From Clostridium sp. chh4-2 (GTDB lineage: Bacteria; Bacillota; Clostridia; Lachnospirales; Lachnospiraceae), in assembly GCF_002899675.1 (NCBI RefSeq), contig NZ_PKUU01000021.1, forward strand, positions 62,001 to 126,000: a DNA stretch of 64,000 nt. Direction: 5' to 3'. Positions 49,651 through 59,330 of this stretch are shown here, in pieces (position 1 is the first letter of the stretch; the number at the start of each line of letters is the position of its first letter). The notes under the pieces are model-generated. The model searched no databases. It saw only the letters and a program-made list of their open reading frames with translations, and had not been told where the DNA came from. The translations under genes and the position numbers were made by a program.

Positions 49651-50511
49651 TTATACAATCTTTTTCGAACAGGCCACCGCGAGCGCTCCAGGGCCGATAT
49701 GACAGGAAATGCTTAAAGACAGGCAGTCCATATAGATCTCTGCCTTAGGATACAGTTCCTGCAGCTCTTTCTTAAATTCCTGGGCCGCCTCTTCACTGTC
49801 CGTATGGGCGATCTGAAGCCATGTGCGTTCGCACTCTTTATCATTAAAACGCTGCTCTAAGTCGTGGGCAAGAGCGGTTGTCATCATCGTTTTGGCCTGT
49901 TTCATAGTTCTCGCCTTGGCAAATGCATCCAGCTTCTCCCCCTGTATGGTGAGCACCGGTTTCAGCTTGAGCAGCGTGCCAAGAGCCGCAGCGGCCGGTG
50001 TGATTCTTCCGCCTTTTTTCAGATATTTTAACGTATCAACCGTAATATAAATGCTGGACTCAAATTTAGTATCCTCCAGCACCTTTTTAATCTGCGCCGC
50101 GTCCATTCCCTGTTCCGCCATCTTTAACGCATCCAGGGCCGACTGCCTTTGGGTGACTGAAATCCTCTGGTTATTAACCACTTCCACCCTTCCGTCATAC
50201 TCCTGAGCCAGCATCAGAGCGGTCTGACAGGAGCCGCTGAGCCCGCTGGACATGGGGATATACAATACCTGGTCATGATCCTTTAAAAGCTCTTCCCAAA
50301 AGCTCATGACCTCCTCCGGTGACGGCTGAGAGGTGGAAATATCCGCGTCCGCTGCCTGCCTGTCATAAAACTCTCTCTGGCTCAAATTGATTCCTTCCAG
50401 ATAAGTCACCCCATCTATCATAAACGGCATGGGAATTACAAAAACCCCTTCCTCTTTTGCCTGCGCCTGTGTAATTCCGCTGTTACTGTCCGTTGCAATT
50501 GCTATCTTCAT
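49651..50511 (-). CDS. DegV family fatty-acid-binding protein
   Basis: 286 residues. The N-terminal domain opens KIAIATDSNSGITQAQAKE, and FYDRQAADADISTSQPSPEE and YIPMSSGLSGSCQTA form the lipid head-group pocket typical of DegV/FakB. The C-terminal half has ITPAAAALGTLLKLKPVL. FakB proteins present exogenous fatty acids to the FakA kinase. Its ATG lies inside the 3' end of the ABC gene (29-nt overlap) with AAGGAG upstream, so it is translationally coupled. Confidence 0.93.
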   Translation of the reverse strand: MKIAIATDSNSGITQAQAKEEGVFVIPMPFMIDGVTYLEGINLSQREFYDRQAADADISTSQPSPEEVMSFWEELLKDHDQVLYIPMSSGLSGSCQTALMLAQEYDGRVEVVNNQRISVTQRQSALDALKMAEQGMDAAQIKKVLEDTKFESSIYITVDTLKYLKKGGRITPAAAALGTLLKLKPVLTIQGEKLDAFAKARTMKQAKTMMTTALAHDLEQRFNDKECERTWLQIAHTDSEEAAQEFKKELQELYPKAEIYMDCLSLSISCHIGPGALAVACSKKIV

Positions 50512-52285
50512 AAAAATCTTCTCCTTTCGCTGCTCCTTCTGCCGAGGTGTACAGCTGATAATATATTCCCCTCTTTTTCAATAATTCTTCATGATTTCCT
50601 TCTTCCACGATCCGGTTGTCGGAAAGCACCAGAATGCGGTCCGCATTGCGGATGGTTGTCAAACGGTGGGCAATGGTCAAAGTCGTCCTGCCCACTGCCA
50701 GCTTGTCCAAGGATCTGGATACCAGATGCTCGCTCTCATTATCCAGTGCGGATGTGGCCTCATCCAGAATTAAAACGGAAGGATTCTTTAAAAATACCCG
50801 GGCAATGCTGATTCTCTGCTTCTGACCTCCGGACAATTTAACGCCCCTTTCACCCACATAGGTTTCATATCCGTCTTTTAATTCCAGAATGAACTCATGG
50901 GCTCCGGCCAGCTTGGCCGCTTCGATCACTTCCTCTTTGGAAGCGCCGCTCTTGCCGTATGCGATATTATCATATACCGTTCCTGAAAACAGATAAACAT
51001 CCTGCTGTACCACGCCGATATTGGTCCTAAGGCTTTGAAGGGTAACTTTCCTGATATCCTGTCCGTCAATGCGGATAGCTCCTGAGGTAATATCGTAAAA
51101 ACGCGGAATCAAATTGCAAAGGGTGGTTTTACCGCCTCCAGACGGCCCGACCAAAGCGATTCTCTCTCCCGCCTTCACGTGCAGGTTAATTCCGGAAAGC
51201 ACCTGATTATGATCATCCGGATATTCAAAATAAACATCTTCAAAATCGATGGTTCCATTCACATCTCCCAGCTCCACTGCGCCAGGATCGTCAAAAATAT
51301 CGATGGTGGAATCCATAATTTCCACAAAACGCTCAATTCCCGTCATTCCCCGCTGGAACTGCTCCGCAAATTCAATAATACGGCGGATTGTAGCCAGCAA
51401 AGTGGTCACATACATGGTATAAGCCACCAGATCACCGGGTTCGATGATTCCGCGGAGCATGAAGATACCGCCTGCTATAATCACCACCACATACATCAGT
51501 CCGTCAAACATACGGATCGTATCCTGGAAAGCCGCCATGTATTTATAAGTCTGTCTCTTGATATTTAAAAACTCGATATTATCTTTCTGAAATTTCTCAA
51601 TCTCCACATCTTCATTGGCAAAAGCCCGCACCACCCGGTTGCCCAAAAGGCTGTCTTCGATTCTGGCGTTAAGCTCTCCGATATGGTTCCTCTGCTTTTT
51701 AAACGCCGCCCGCACCTTTAAATTAAAATACGAACAGGACACAGCCATAACCGGCACGAAGATAAAGATGATTACAGTGAGAATCAAACTGATTCTGGAC
51801 AATATAATAAACGAAACAAGAGCCTTTAAAAACGCGATAAAAAACTCTTCCGGACAATGATGGGCAAATTCCGTAACATCGAACAAATCGCTGGTAATTC
51901 TGGACATGATCTGCCCCACCTTGGTATTGCTGTAGTAGCTGTCCGACAGCTTCTGCAGATGGGAAAATGCATCCTTCCTCATGTCGGTTTCAATCTGAGC
52001 GCCCATCACATGCCCGGTATAGGCCATATAAAAGCTGGCAATCCCGTCCACAATTCTAAGGCCAAAATAAATCAGACCGATATTAATAATCGTCCTCGCC
52101 GTAAGCGAAGCCAGATCCTGAAGTCCCTGATTGGTAATATACCGCAAAATCAGCGGCAGAACCATTTCACAGATCGTAGTCAGAGACGCACAGAATAAAT
52201 CGATGATCAATATGCTGGTGTACTTTTTATAATATGGAGCGAACCTGCGGATCAGCTCCGTTGTCTTCATTCGTTTGTTTTCCAT
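50483..52285 (-). CDS. ABC exporter (fused membrane and ATPase domains)
   Basis: 600 residues. Six membrane helices in residues 15-320 are followed by an ATPase with Walker A GPSGGGKTT, signature LSGGQKQR, Walker B LILDEATSALD and switch His in IAHRLTTI. It is a homodimer- or heterodimer-type multidrug/lipid exporter (MsbA/LmrA class); substrate unknown. First gene of the leftward run ABC-degV-kinase-GerMN-comEC-holA, with GGAGAG before the ATG. The proximity of degV makes a lipid-related role conceivable. Confidence 0.92.
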   Translation of the reverse strand: MENKRMKTTELIRRFAPYYKKYTSILIIDLFCASLTTICEMVLPLILRYITNQGLQDLASLTARTIINIGLIYFGLRIVDGIASFYMAYTGHVMGAQIETDMRKDAFSHLQKLSDSYYSNTKVGQIMSRITSDLFDVTEFAHHCPEEFFIAFLKALVSFIILSRISLILTVIIFIFVPVMAVSCSYFNLKVRAAFKKQRNHIGELNARIEDSLLGNRVVRAFANEDVEIEKFQKDNIEFLNIKRQTYKYMAAFQDTIRMFDGLMYVVVIIAGGIFMLRGIIEPGDLVAYTMYVTTLLATIRRIIEFAEQFQRGMTGIERFVEIMDSTIDIFDDPGAVELGDVNGTIDFEDVYFEYPDDHNQVLSGINLHVKAGERIALVGPSGGGKTTLCNLIPRFYDITSGAIRIDGQDIRKVTLQSLRTNIGVVQQDVYLFSGTVYDNIAYGKSGASKEEVIEAAKLAGAHEFILELKDGYETYVGERGVKLSGGQKQRISIARVFLKNPSVLILDEATSALDNESEHLVSRSLDKLAVGRTTLTIAHRLTTIRNADRILVLSDNRIVEEGNHEELLKKRGIYYQLYTSAEGAAKGEDFYEDSNCNGQ

Positions 52286-52574
52286 ATTCTCTCCTCGTTT
52301 ACGTTAAAATTATAACTATCATTCCCAAAACAGCCTTTAACTATTTTACCTTACTTTTATAGGAAATGGAAGCTCAAATCTCACCGACTTCCATCAATTT
52401 CGCTTCCAACTGTTTTATATGAATCTGCCGCCTCCCTTGCCCGCTTGTTTGACCGGTTTAGGCTGCGGTCTTTCTATCAGGCGTTTAGAATAATTCTGGA
52501 CGAAGATACCATTTTATCCTATAATAAGATTGATGAAATGATATAAAAAATACAATTATTAAAGGAGAACTCTC

Positions 52575-53270
52575 ATGCCCTACTGTCCAAAATGTGATAT
52601 GGAATTTATTGACGGCATAACTGTCTGTTCTGACTGCGGCGGCCCTTTAGCCGCGTCCAAAGAAGAAGCGATGAAAATGAAGAAACAGATGCAGGAAGAA
52701 GAAGAGGCCAGGATGGCCGCCGAATACGAAGCTGCCCGCGGAATGCTTAACAGCATAGAAGGTGCAGACCCCCAACAGGCCCCGGAACCCGCGCCTGTTA
52801 AAGTCTATGTGAAGAAAGCGGATAAATACGAAGACCTCAAGTCCTCTGCCTCCGCATTTATTCTGGTTGGAGCCTGTCTCCTCCTCTTTTCCGTCCTTTG
52901 CTGGACAGGTATCATCAACCTGCCTGTCGCAGGCACCTCTAAACTTCTGATGCAAACGGTGCTCACGGTAATGGGAATTGGTTCCCTGGCCGTTGCTTTC
53001 AACGCCTTGAAGTCCGCAAAAGTGGTCAAATCACAGATTGCAGAAGAAAACACTGCCACCAGGCAGCTGATCGAATGGTTTATCACCTCTCACTCGGCCG
53101 CAGACTTAGACCGCCAGCTTTCAGCGGAGCTCGGAGAGCTTGGACCGGAAGAGCTGAGCCTAAAGAGATTTGAGCTGATCCAGGATATTATCATCACAAA
53201 CCACGATATTACCGACCAGTCTTATGTAGACAGTTTAAGCGAAGAAATATATAGCAAATTATTCGAGTAG
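52575..53270 (+). CDS. Zinc-ribbon membrane protein of unknown function
   Basis: 231 residues. An N-terminal zinc ribbon (CPKCDMEF ... CSDCGG, residues 4-22) is followed by a charged helix (about 29-60), a Pro-rich linker and two membrane segments (about 94-115 and 122-145). The acidic C-terminal cytoplasmic region has ELGELGPEELSLKRFELIQD. Function unknown; similar proteins are common in Lachnospiraceae. AAAGGAG is 8 nt upstream of the ATG. The preceding 289-nt gap has no clear element apart from an AT-rich promoter region near 52,530-52,560. Confidence 0.8.
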   Translation: MPYCPKCDMEFIDGITVCSDCGGPLAASKEEAMKMKKQMQEEEEARMAAEYEAARGMLNSIEGADPQQAPEPAPVKVYVKKADKYEDLKSSASAFILVGACLLLFSVLCWTGIINLPVAGTSKLLMQTVLTVMGIGSLAVAFNALKSAKVVKSQIAEENTATRQLIEWFITSHSAADLDRQLSAELGELGPEELSLKRFELIQDIIITNHDITDQSYVDSLSEEIYSKLFE

Positions 53271-53332
53271 TTTTTTCTCTCTTGGCGGATAAGGGGCAGG
53301 CGAACAAATCGGAATGTGAGGAGGTAAATAGC

Positions 53333-53659
53333 ATGTCAGATTTTAGTATAAATCAAATGCAAGAAATGCAAAGAAGTCTCCAAAATAAGTATAAGGATAA
53401 ATGGGAACCAATTGGTCCGGAAGCAGGAAAACACAAGATGCTTTGGATGATTGGTGAAATAGGTGAAGTCATTGATATTGTTAAAAAACATGGGGACATA
53501 AAGGCTTCTACTGATATTGATTTAAGAAAGGAACTTGTTGAGGAATTGGCTGACGTTCTTATGTACTATAATGATATCATGCTATGTTACAACATAACTG
53601 AACAGGAGTTACAGCAAGCTTATTGTGAAAAGTTTCAAAAAAATATGAAGCGATGGTAA
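53333..53659 (+). CDS. MazG-like nucleotide pyrophosphohydrolase
   Basis: 108 residues from ATG 53333 (AGGAGG 8 nt upstream). It has the all-alpha NTP pyrophosphohydrolase motifs: GEIGEVIDIVKK, then KELVEELADVLMYYND, giving the ExxE/ExxD magnesium-binding pairs. Such enzymes hydrolyse dNTPs or abnormal nucleotides, and small variants act in house-cleaning or phage defence. The gene is visibly more AT-rich than its neighbours and is followed by two AT-rich orphan genes, suggesting acquisition by transfer. Distance to the zinc-ribbon gene is 62 nt. Confidence 0.85.
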   Translation: MSDFSINQMQEMQRSLQNKYKDKWEPIGPEAGKHKMLWMIGEIGEVIDIVKKHGDIKASTDIDLRKELVEELADVLMYYNDIMLCYNITEQELQQAYCEKFQKNMKRW

Positions 53660-53710
53660 ATTCCGGTTTGTCAGACTGACAAATCGTAACTTATAAGGGA
53701 GAAATCTTTG

Positions 53711-54484
53711 ATGAATGGGCAAATGTATCAAATTGCGTCTATTGTCGCGGCAGGAAAAAGAGCAATACAGTCCTCCAACTTGATTAAATATGAATTTTCG
53801 AATTATGAAAACAGCATTGAATTTGATTTTCTGCCGCAAAAGGGGTTTTTTAAGGAGAACAAGTATACCGCACCGAATGTATCGGCATGGTTTGAGCAAA
53901 TAAAGGAAAATGGGGTACAAGACATAAAATTGCTTTGTCCATATTCAGTCAAAGACCTTCAGCTTTTAGGTTTCTCAAATACTACAGAGAGTTCTATTTT
54001 GTGTTTTCATAAAAATGGAAAGGTAACCTACTTTGTTGCCGATTGGCAATTTAATCATGAACGAAAGCAATGGAATATCCTGTATTCAGAGCATGATTGG
54101 CCTAATCCACCATCTAAAAAACCGCAGTTTAATGATAATACCGATTCGTTTCGGAAGATATTATTAGAAATTAAATCATTCGCTACTCAAATTGAATGTG
54201 AGAACTTTGCACACATTTTTAACTCCGCCATAAGTCTTTTAGATGGCAGTTGCGAGTATCCAGACAAAAAATATGGTTTAGAATTGCCGCAAATACCGCA
54301 GCAGAATCTTCAAATTTTTGAAGCGGCAAGCATTGCGGACGTGTTTGGTGCAATGGGGTCATGGAATGACAGCCCTCCCTATATGGCCCACATAAAAGGA
54401 TTGGATAAAGAATATGAAGCTCTTTCTGCTGAATTGTTCAAAAATATTCGGCTTGCCATTTTGTACTCTATCAATGAATGGTAA
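53711..54484 (+). CDS. Protein of unknown function in an AT-rich cassette
   Basis: 257 residues from ATG 53711 (GGGAG 9 nt upstream); soluble, no signal peptide. Trp-rich segments include YFVADWQFNHERKQWNILY and a C-terminal DVFGAMGSWNDSPPY that resembles phrases I associate with small immunity-type or plasmid-borne proteins, but I cannot name the family. It follows the MazG-like gene after 51 nt and precedes a small basic ORF after 45 nt, all AT-rich. Possible roles are immunity, nucleotide-related defence or none of these; function not assigned. Confidence 0.75.
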   Translation: MNGQMYQIASIVAAGKRAIQSSNLIKYEFSNYENSIEFDFLPQKGFFKENKYTAPNVSAWFEQIKENGVQDIKLLCPYSVKDLQLLGFSNTTESSILCFHKNGKVTYFVADWQFNHERKQWNILYSEHDWPNPPSKKPQFNDNTDSFRKILLEIKSFATQIECENFAHIFNSAISLLDGSCEYPDKKYGLELPQIPQQNLQIFEAASIADVFGAMGSWNDSPPYMAHIKGLDKEYEALSAELFKNIRLAILYSINEW

Positions 54485-54529
54485 GGGTATTGAACTAGGA
54501 AACAAACCTGCATTTTATGGAGTGATAAA

Positions 54530-54685
54530 ATGAGAAAAGGATTCTGGAAGAAATTATCCTATGAAGATAAATTTGACAGGAAATATGCTTGCTGGACGCA
54601 CAATCATAATGGATGGCGAAAATATAAGCGCAGCAATCGGAGAATTGCCAGAAGAAAAATAAACAGAATGATTTTGAATGAATAG
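54530..54685 (+). CDS. Small basic protein (51 residues)
   Basis: ATG at 54530 with GGAG 7 nt upstream, stop TAG at 54683. The sequence begins MRKGFWKKLSYEDKFDRKYA, has a WTHNHNGWRKYKR stretch and ends in a highly basic helix (RRIARRKINRMI). Strong positive charge suggests nucleic-acid or ribosome binding. No family is recognised. It completes the AT-rich cassette with the MazG-like and unknown genes, and a large hairpin follows. Confidence 0.6.
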   Translation: MRKGFWKKLSYEDKFDRKYACWTHNHNGWRKYKRSNRRIARRKINRMILNE

Positions 54686-54699
54686 GAGTAGTTTATTTT

Positions 54700-54774
54700 A
54701 AAAAGTTAACCGTGCCGGAAGCCGGGCATGAAAGAAGGAAGCGATTCCCTCTTTCACGCCCGGCTCCCGGCACG
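54700..54774 (-). terminator. Long hairpin between convergent genes, terminator for manA
   Basis: CGTGCCGGAAGCCGGGCATG and its near-complement form a stem of about 24 bp around a 16-base loop. On the minus strand it is followed by TTAACTTTTTAAA, giving a moderate T run after the leftward manA gene. Confidence 0.7.
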
Positions 54775-54799
54775 TCCTTAATTACAGCCGGCTTTCAGT

Positions 54800-55735
54800 C
54801 TAAACAAAGGAACAGATTAATGACATTGTTCCGTCCCATCTGCATTCCCCATATCCGGCCGGAATGATAAAGCTCTGGCCTTTTTTGATCTCTATCCCAT
54901 TGATCTGTCCTTCGCCTTCCACAACCGTCACATTGACAAACGGCTTGTCAAAGGTTTGGGTGAAGCTTCCGTCAATCTCATACTTATAAACAGAATAGAA
55001 AGAACAGGTAATCAGATGGCTTTCCACCGCATGATCCAGCTGCCTTGTCTGAACCTGTGGAACTGCACGTTCGCTTTCAAACGGTGCTTTGATCACATCG
55101 ATGGACTGCTTTACATGAAGCTGTCTCGGCTTGCCGTCGGAAAGACGGTCATAATCATATACCCGGTATGTAATATCGCTGTTCTGCTGAGTTTCCAGAA
55201 TCAAAGTGCCGCCCTTAATCGCATGAAGGCATCCCGGATCGATCTGGAAAAAGTCGCCCTTTTTCACAGGAATCACACGGATGAATTCATCCCAGCGCTT
55301 TTCTAAAATCATCTCTTCCATCTCTTTATGGTCTTTTGCATGATGGCCGATCACAATCTGCGTATCGGGATCGCAGTCTAAGATATACCAGCACTCCGTT
55401 TTTCCAAGAGATCCATTTTCATGAACCGCCGCGTATTCATCGTCCGGATGAACCTGAATGCTGAGATCCTGTTTTGCATCGATGATTTTAATCAGCAGCG
55501 GATAACGGTCCCCCGGACAGTTGCCGAACAGCTCCGGGTGATCCTTCCACAACCCGCTCAGCGTACATCCGTCATAGGTGCCGCCAACTACCTTACAGTC
55601 CCCATTCTGGTGAGCGCTGATCGCCCAGCACTCACCCGTATGGTCACTTGGAATTTCCATATCATATACTTGTTTTAACCGGCTTCCTCCCCAGATCATT
55701 TCCTTTAAAACCGGTTCCATAAATAACAATTCCAT
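54800..55735 (-). CDS. manA: Mannose-6-phosphate isomerase, class I
   Basis: 311 residues, the length of the short Gram-positive enzymes. Metal-site and family motifs: MEPVLKEMIWGGSRLKQVY, IQVHPDDEYA (zinc His), GKTECWYILD, and PGCLHAIKGGTLILETQQNSD. It interconverts mannose 6-phosphate and fructose 6-phosphate. It is 38 nt downstream of pepV and is probably the last gene of a prfC-yqeY-pepV-manA run. Confidence 0.94.
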   Translation of the reverse strand: MELLFMEPVLKEMIWGGSRLKQVYDMEIPSDHTGECWAISAHQNGDCKVVGGTYDGCTLSGLWKDHPELFGNCPGDRYPLLIKIIDAKQDLSIQVHPDDEYAAVHENGSLGKTECWYILDCDPDTQIVIGHHAKDHKEMEEMILEKRWDEFIRVIPVKKGDFFQIDPGCLHAIKGGTLILETQQNSDITYRVYDYDRLSDGKPRQLHVKQSIDVIKAPFESERAVPQVQTRQLDHAVESHLITCSFYSVYKYEIDGSFTQTFDKPFVNVTVVEGEGQINGIEIKKGQSFIIPAGYGECRWDGTMSLICSFV

Positions 55736-55773
55736 GTTGTTTCTCCTCTCCCCTTATTCGGAAACAAATGTCA

Positions 55774-57177
55774 TTATTCGCAAAGATCCGCGATTACCTG
55801 TGCAAATATCTTAGCGCTGATCAGCAGTTCGTCAATCACTGCAAATTCATCCGCGCCATGCATACGGTTATCGGTACCCGGCATAGCAGCGCCAAATGCC
55901 ACGCCGTTTTTCAGGTGATGAACATAAGTGCCGCCGCCTGTGGACTGGCATTCGCCCTTTAATCCCGTATAATCTTCATAAACTCTTAAAAGCGTCTGAA
56001 CGAAATGAGAATCTCCATCCACGTGATGAGGTTCTTTCATCTTATCATTTAACAGGGTAAATCCGTTTTCTGCCATCTTAGCTTTTACAACATGAAGCAC
56101 ATTTTCTTCATTGGCACAGATCGGACATCTGCTGTCAAAGGTTCCGTCTAAGGATACCGCATCCACCTTCAAAAGGCTGAATGCCAGGGTAAGGTCGCCT
56201 GAAAGTTCATCCGCCATGGCGATTCCAAGAGCTTTTCCCTTTGTATCTCCATGCGGAATCAGTTTCACCAGTTTATGAATCGCATCGATCTGCTCGCAGG
56301 CTGCAAACGGAAGCTTTGTCAGCATGGTGAGAAGCGCGGTCAGCGCATTATTTCCGTCATGAGGATGAGCCGCATGAGCGCCCTCTCCCACTGCCAGGAT
56401 CTTCGTCTCGTCTTCTTCCGTATCGATCTCAAAAACCACGCCTGTGGACTTTGTGATCTCCTGGCATGCCTGATCCAGAACAGCTCTGTCAATTCCTTTC
56501 ACCACGGCGTTTGCTTTTCCGGGAACCACGTTCACCTTGATTCCTGCGGTTACGCTCACAAGTTTAGGAAGGGCTTCCGACGCCTTAAATTCAGCCGTGA
56601 AATGACCTGCTAAGCTGCCCTTTTCCGTATTGGTCACAGGGAATTCCGCATCCGGTGAAAATGTCATCGGAGCTTCCTTTTCCACCGCATAATAATGAGC
56701 GATGTCAGAGCTTCCGCATTCTTCATCTGTACCCAGAATCAAACGCACATTTTTATTAACCGGAATGTCCAGTTCTTTAATTGCGCGGAGCGCATACAAT
56801 GCGGCAACCGCCGGTCCCTTGTCATCGGCAGTTCCGCGGCCGAATAATTTGCCGTCTTTTTCTACCGGATTAAAAGGTTCTGTAACCGTCCATCCCTCTC
56901 CGGCAGGAACCACGTCCAAATGAGCCAGAATATCCAGCTGGTGTTCTTTATCGTTTAAATCCACGGTTCCAACGTAGTTATCGTAATTTCTGATGGAAAA
57001 TCCATATTCTTCCGCCATGGAAAGGGCTGCGTTCAGCGCGTCAAATGCTCCCGCTCCGTAAGGCTTTCCTTCTTCATACGGCATCTTCTCGCTGTTGATT
57101 CTGCAAAGCTTGCAGATGTCATCCAGCATTTCCTGTCTGTGGGAATCAATATAAGCTTCGATCTTCTCTCTATACAT
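55774..57177 (-). CDS. pepV: M20 family dipeptidase (PepV/Sapep type)
   Basis: 467 residues. Metal ligands of M20 peptidases are visible in ILAHLDVVPAGEGWT (His and Asp), RGTADDKGPAVA and LILGTDEECGSSD. CQSTGGGTYVHHLKNGVAFG and PGTDNRMHGADEFAVIDELL near the C-terminus mark the PepV/Sapep group. It hydrolyses dipeptides in the cytoplasm, supporting amino-acid use in an asaccharolytic or mixed metabolism. AAAGCTT lies near the ATG and ribosome binding is by GAGAGGTTTTT. Confidence 0.93.
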   Translation of the reverse strand: MYREKIEAYIDSHRQEMLDDICKLCRINSEKMPYEEGKPYGAGAFDALNAALSMAEEYGFSIRNYDNYVGTVDLNDKEHQLDILAHLDVVPAGEGWTVTEPFNPVEKDGKLFGRGTADDKGPAVAALYALRAIKELDIPVNKNVRLILGTDEECGSSDIAHYYAVEKEAPMTFSPDAEFPVTNTEKGSLAGHFTAEFKASEALPKLVSVTAGIKVNVVPGKANAVVKGIDRAVLDQACQEITKSTGVVFEIDTEEDETKILAVGEGAHAAHPHDGNNALTALLTMLTKLPFAACEQIDAIHKLVKLIPHGDTKGKALGIAMADELSGDLTLAFSLLKVDAVSLDGTFDSRCPICANEENVLHVVKAKMAENGFTLLNDKMKEPHHVDGDSHFVQTLLRVYEDYTGLKGECQSTGGGTYVHHLKNGVAFGAAMPGTDNRMHGADEFAVIDELLISAKIFAQVIADLCE

Positions 57178-57223
57178 AAAAACCTCTCATTCTGCCGTTT
57201 TCCGGCGTTTTCTTATATTATTA

Positions 57224-57670
57224 CTATTTCATCATAGAAGCCAGGGTTTCATTTACCACTTTGCCGTCAGCTTTTCCTTTTACCTTCGGCATGAGAACTT
57301 TCATAATTTTACCTTTATCGGCAGGAGAAGGCTTTTCAATGCCAAGTTCAGCCAGGACGGATTTGATCACTTCCGTGATCTGCTCCACGCTCATGTCCTC
57401 CGGAACGAATTCTTTGTAAACGCGAAGGCGCGCCGCTGCCTCCTCCCGGATATCATCCCGGTCGGCAGGAGCCGTATCGTAGGTTTCCTGGGTCTGTTTG
57501 ATTTCCTTTTTGATAACGGCATTCTCTTCCTCTTCGGTCAGGTCTTCCCTCTTGTCGATCTGCGCATTTTTAAGAGTGCTTAAAAGCATGGATAAGGAAT
57601 CTTTTCTGGTTTTGTCCTTTGCTTTCATCGCCTCTACCATCGCGGCTCTGATTACATCAATCTTGCTCAT
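57224..57670 (-). CDS. GatB/YqeY domain protein
   Basis: 148 residues, typical for YqeY. Family phrases: MKAKDKTRKDSLSMLLSTLKNAQIDKREDLTEEE (shown in part: DKTRKDSLSMLLSTLKNAQI), RLRVYKEFVPEDMS, and the C-terminal GKIMKVLMPKVKGKADG. The domain resembles the tRNA-binding tail of the GatB amidotransferase; a stand-alone role is unproven. It lies 46 nt after prfC and 46 nt before pepV on the same strand. Confidence 0.92.
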   Translation of the reverse strand: MSKIDVIRAAMVEAMKAKDKTRKDSLSMLLSTLKNAQIDKREDLTEEEENAVIKKEIKQTQETYDTAPADRDDIREEAAARLRVYKEFVPEDMSVEQITEVIKSVLAELGIEKPSPADKGKIMKVLMPKVKGKADGKVVNETLASMMK

Positions 57671-57716
57671 GTCTGTTCCTCCATTTCATTTATAATCTTA
57701 TAAATACTTGATAACA

Positions 57717-59309
57717 CTAATTTCTTCCGAATTCGCTGAGTTTCAGTCCCGGGTTGCGGTCCAGAACCATGCCCACGCTCCAGCTGTTCACAAATAATAA
57801 CAGCGGGTTGTCCTTCAGGTCCTTAATTCGTTTCATATCGGATGTGCCCTGAATCTTAGCCACATCCACTTCTTCTTTATTCTCCACCCAGCGGATATAT
57901 TCATATGGGAGTTTTTCAAGCTTCACTTCCACATTGTACTCATTTTCCAGGCGGTAAGTCAAAACTTCGAATTGAAGAACGCCTACAACGCCCACGATAA
58001 TCTCTTCCATACCGGTATTAAATTCCTGGAAGATCTGAATCGCGCCTTCCTGTGCAATCTGGTTTACACCTTTGATGAACTGTTTTCTCTTCATGGTATC
58101 CATCTGGCGCACCCTTGCAAAATGTTCCGGTGCGAAAGTCGGAATTCCTTCAAATTCAATTTTATCATTGGACGCGCACAGCGTATCTCCGATGGAGAAG
58201 ATGCCGGGATCGAATACGCCGATAATATCTCCTGCGTAGGCCTCTTCCACGATCTTCCTGTCCTGTGCCATCAGCTGCTGCGGCTGGGACAAACGGATCT
58301 TTCTGCCGCCCTGGACATGGTTGACTTCCATCCCCGCCTCAAACTTGCCGGAACAGATGCGCATGAACGCGATCCTGTCCCTGTGGGCTTTATTCATATT
58401 GGCCTGAATCTTAAATACAAATGCGCTGAAATCCTCTTTAAACGGGTCCACCACCCCGGTAGTCGTTTTTCTGGAAAGCGGAGAAGTTGTCATCTGCAGG
58501 AAATGCTTTAAAAATGTCTCCACGCCGAAATTAGTGAGGGCTGATCCGAAAAATGCCGGTGACAACTGTCCTGTGCTCACCAGTTCCATATCAAAAGCGT
58601 CACTGGCTCCGTCCAAAAGCTCGATCTCATCCTTTAACTGCTGATGGTAATCCTGGCCGATCAGCGCGTCCACGTCCGTTCCCTCCACATCAAATTCCTG
58701 GGATTCCACTTCCTTCTGTCCTCCCATAGCGGCTTTAAACGTGGTGATCTTTTTCGTATTCCTGTCATAAACACCTTTAAAATTCTTACCGCATCCGATA
58801 GGCCAGTTAACCGGACAGGTGCGGATACCCAGCACGGATTCGATCTCATCCATCAGCTCGAACGGATCGCGGGCCTCCCGGTCCATCTTATTGATAAATG
58901 TAAAAATTGGGATATTTCTTAACAGACAAACTTTGAACAGCTTGATGGTCTGAGCCTCCACACCTTTGGATGCATCGATTACCATTACCGCGGAATCGGC
59001 CGCCATCAAAGTACGGTAGGTGTCTTCCGAGAAATCCTGATGTCCCGGAGTATCCAGAATATTGATGCAGTATCCGTCATAATTAAACTGCATAACAGAA
59101 GACGTTACGGAAATACCTCTTTCCTTTTCAATCTCCATCCAGTCCGATACTGCATGTTTTGTAGCCTTTCTTCCCTTTACGGTACCGGCCAGATTGATGG
59201 CGCCTCCGTAGAGAAGGAATTTTTCTGTTAATGTGGTTTTACCGGCATCCGGGTGAGAGATGATGGCAAAGGTTCTTCGTTTTTTAATTTCTTCTGTTAT
59301 ATTAGACAA
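57717..59309 (-). CDS. prfC: Peptide chain release factor 3
   Basis: 530 residues. A TTG start at 59309 is chosen because GGAGG lies 7 nt upstream and the family N-terminus SNITEEIKKRRTFAIISHPD follows directly. G motifs: SHPDAGKTT (G1), DTPGHQDFSEDTYR (G3), FINKMDREARDP (G4). Domains II and III follow, ending LFVNSWSVGMVLDRNPGLKL. It removes RF1/RF2 from ribosomes after termination. Its roughly 240-nt 5' UTR contains the inserted element C. First gene of a probable prfC-yqeY-pepV-manA run. Confidence 0.96.
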   Translation of the reverse strand: MSNITEEIKKRRTFAIISHPDAGKTTLTEKFLLYGGAINLAGTVKGRKATKHAVSDWMEIEKERGISVTSSVMQFNYDGYCINILDTPGHQDFSEDTYRTLMAADSAVMVIDASKGVEAQTIKLFKVCLLRNIPIFTFINKMDREARDPFELMDEIESVLGIRTCPVNWPIGCGKNFKGVYDRNTKKITTFKAAMGGQKEVESQEFDVEGTDVDALIGQDYHQQLKDEIELLDGASDAFDMELVSTGQLSPAFFGSALTNFGVETFLKHFLQMTTSPLSRKTTTGVVDPFKEDFSAFVFKIQANMNKAHRDRIAFMRICSGKFEAGMEVNHVQGGRKIRLSQPQQLMAQDRKIVEEAYAGDIIGVFDPGIFSIGDTLCASNDKIEFEGIPTFAPEHFARVRQMDTMKRKQFIKGVNQIAQEGAIQIFQEFNTGMEEIIVGVVGVLQFEVLTYRLENEYNVEVKLEKLPYEYIRWVENKEEVDVAKIQGTSDMKRIKDLKDNPLLLFVNSWSVGMVLDRNPGLKLSEFGRN

Positions 59310-59330
59310 AGGTCTTTCCTCCAATTACTA

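Noticed and set aside
52415..52515. Short leftward frame ending KPVKQAGKGGGRFI upstream of the zinc-ribbon gene
   Set aside because: It has no start codon or ribosome site, and the upstream frame is closed at once. It might be a gene remnant, but the evidence is too thin to list.
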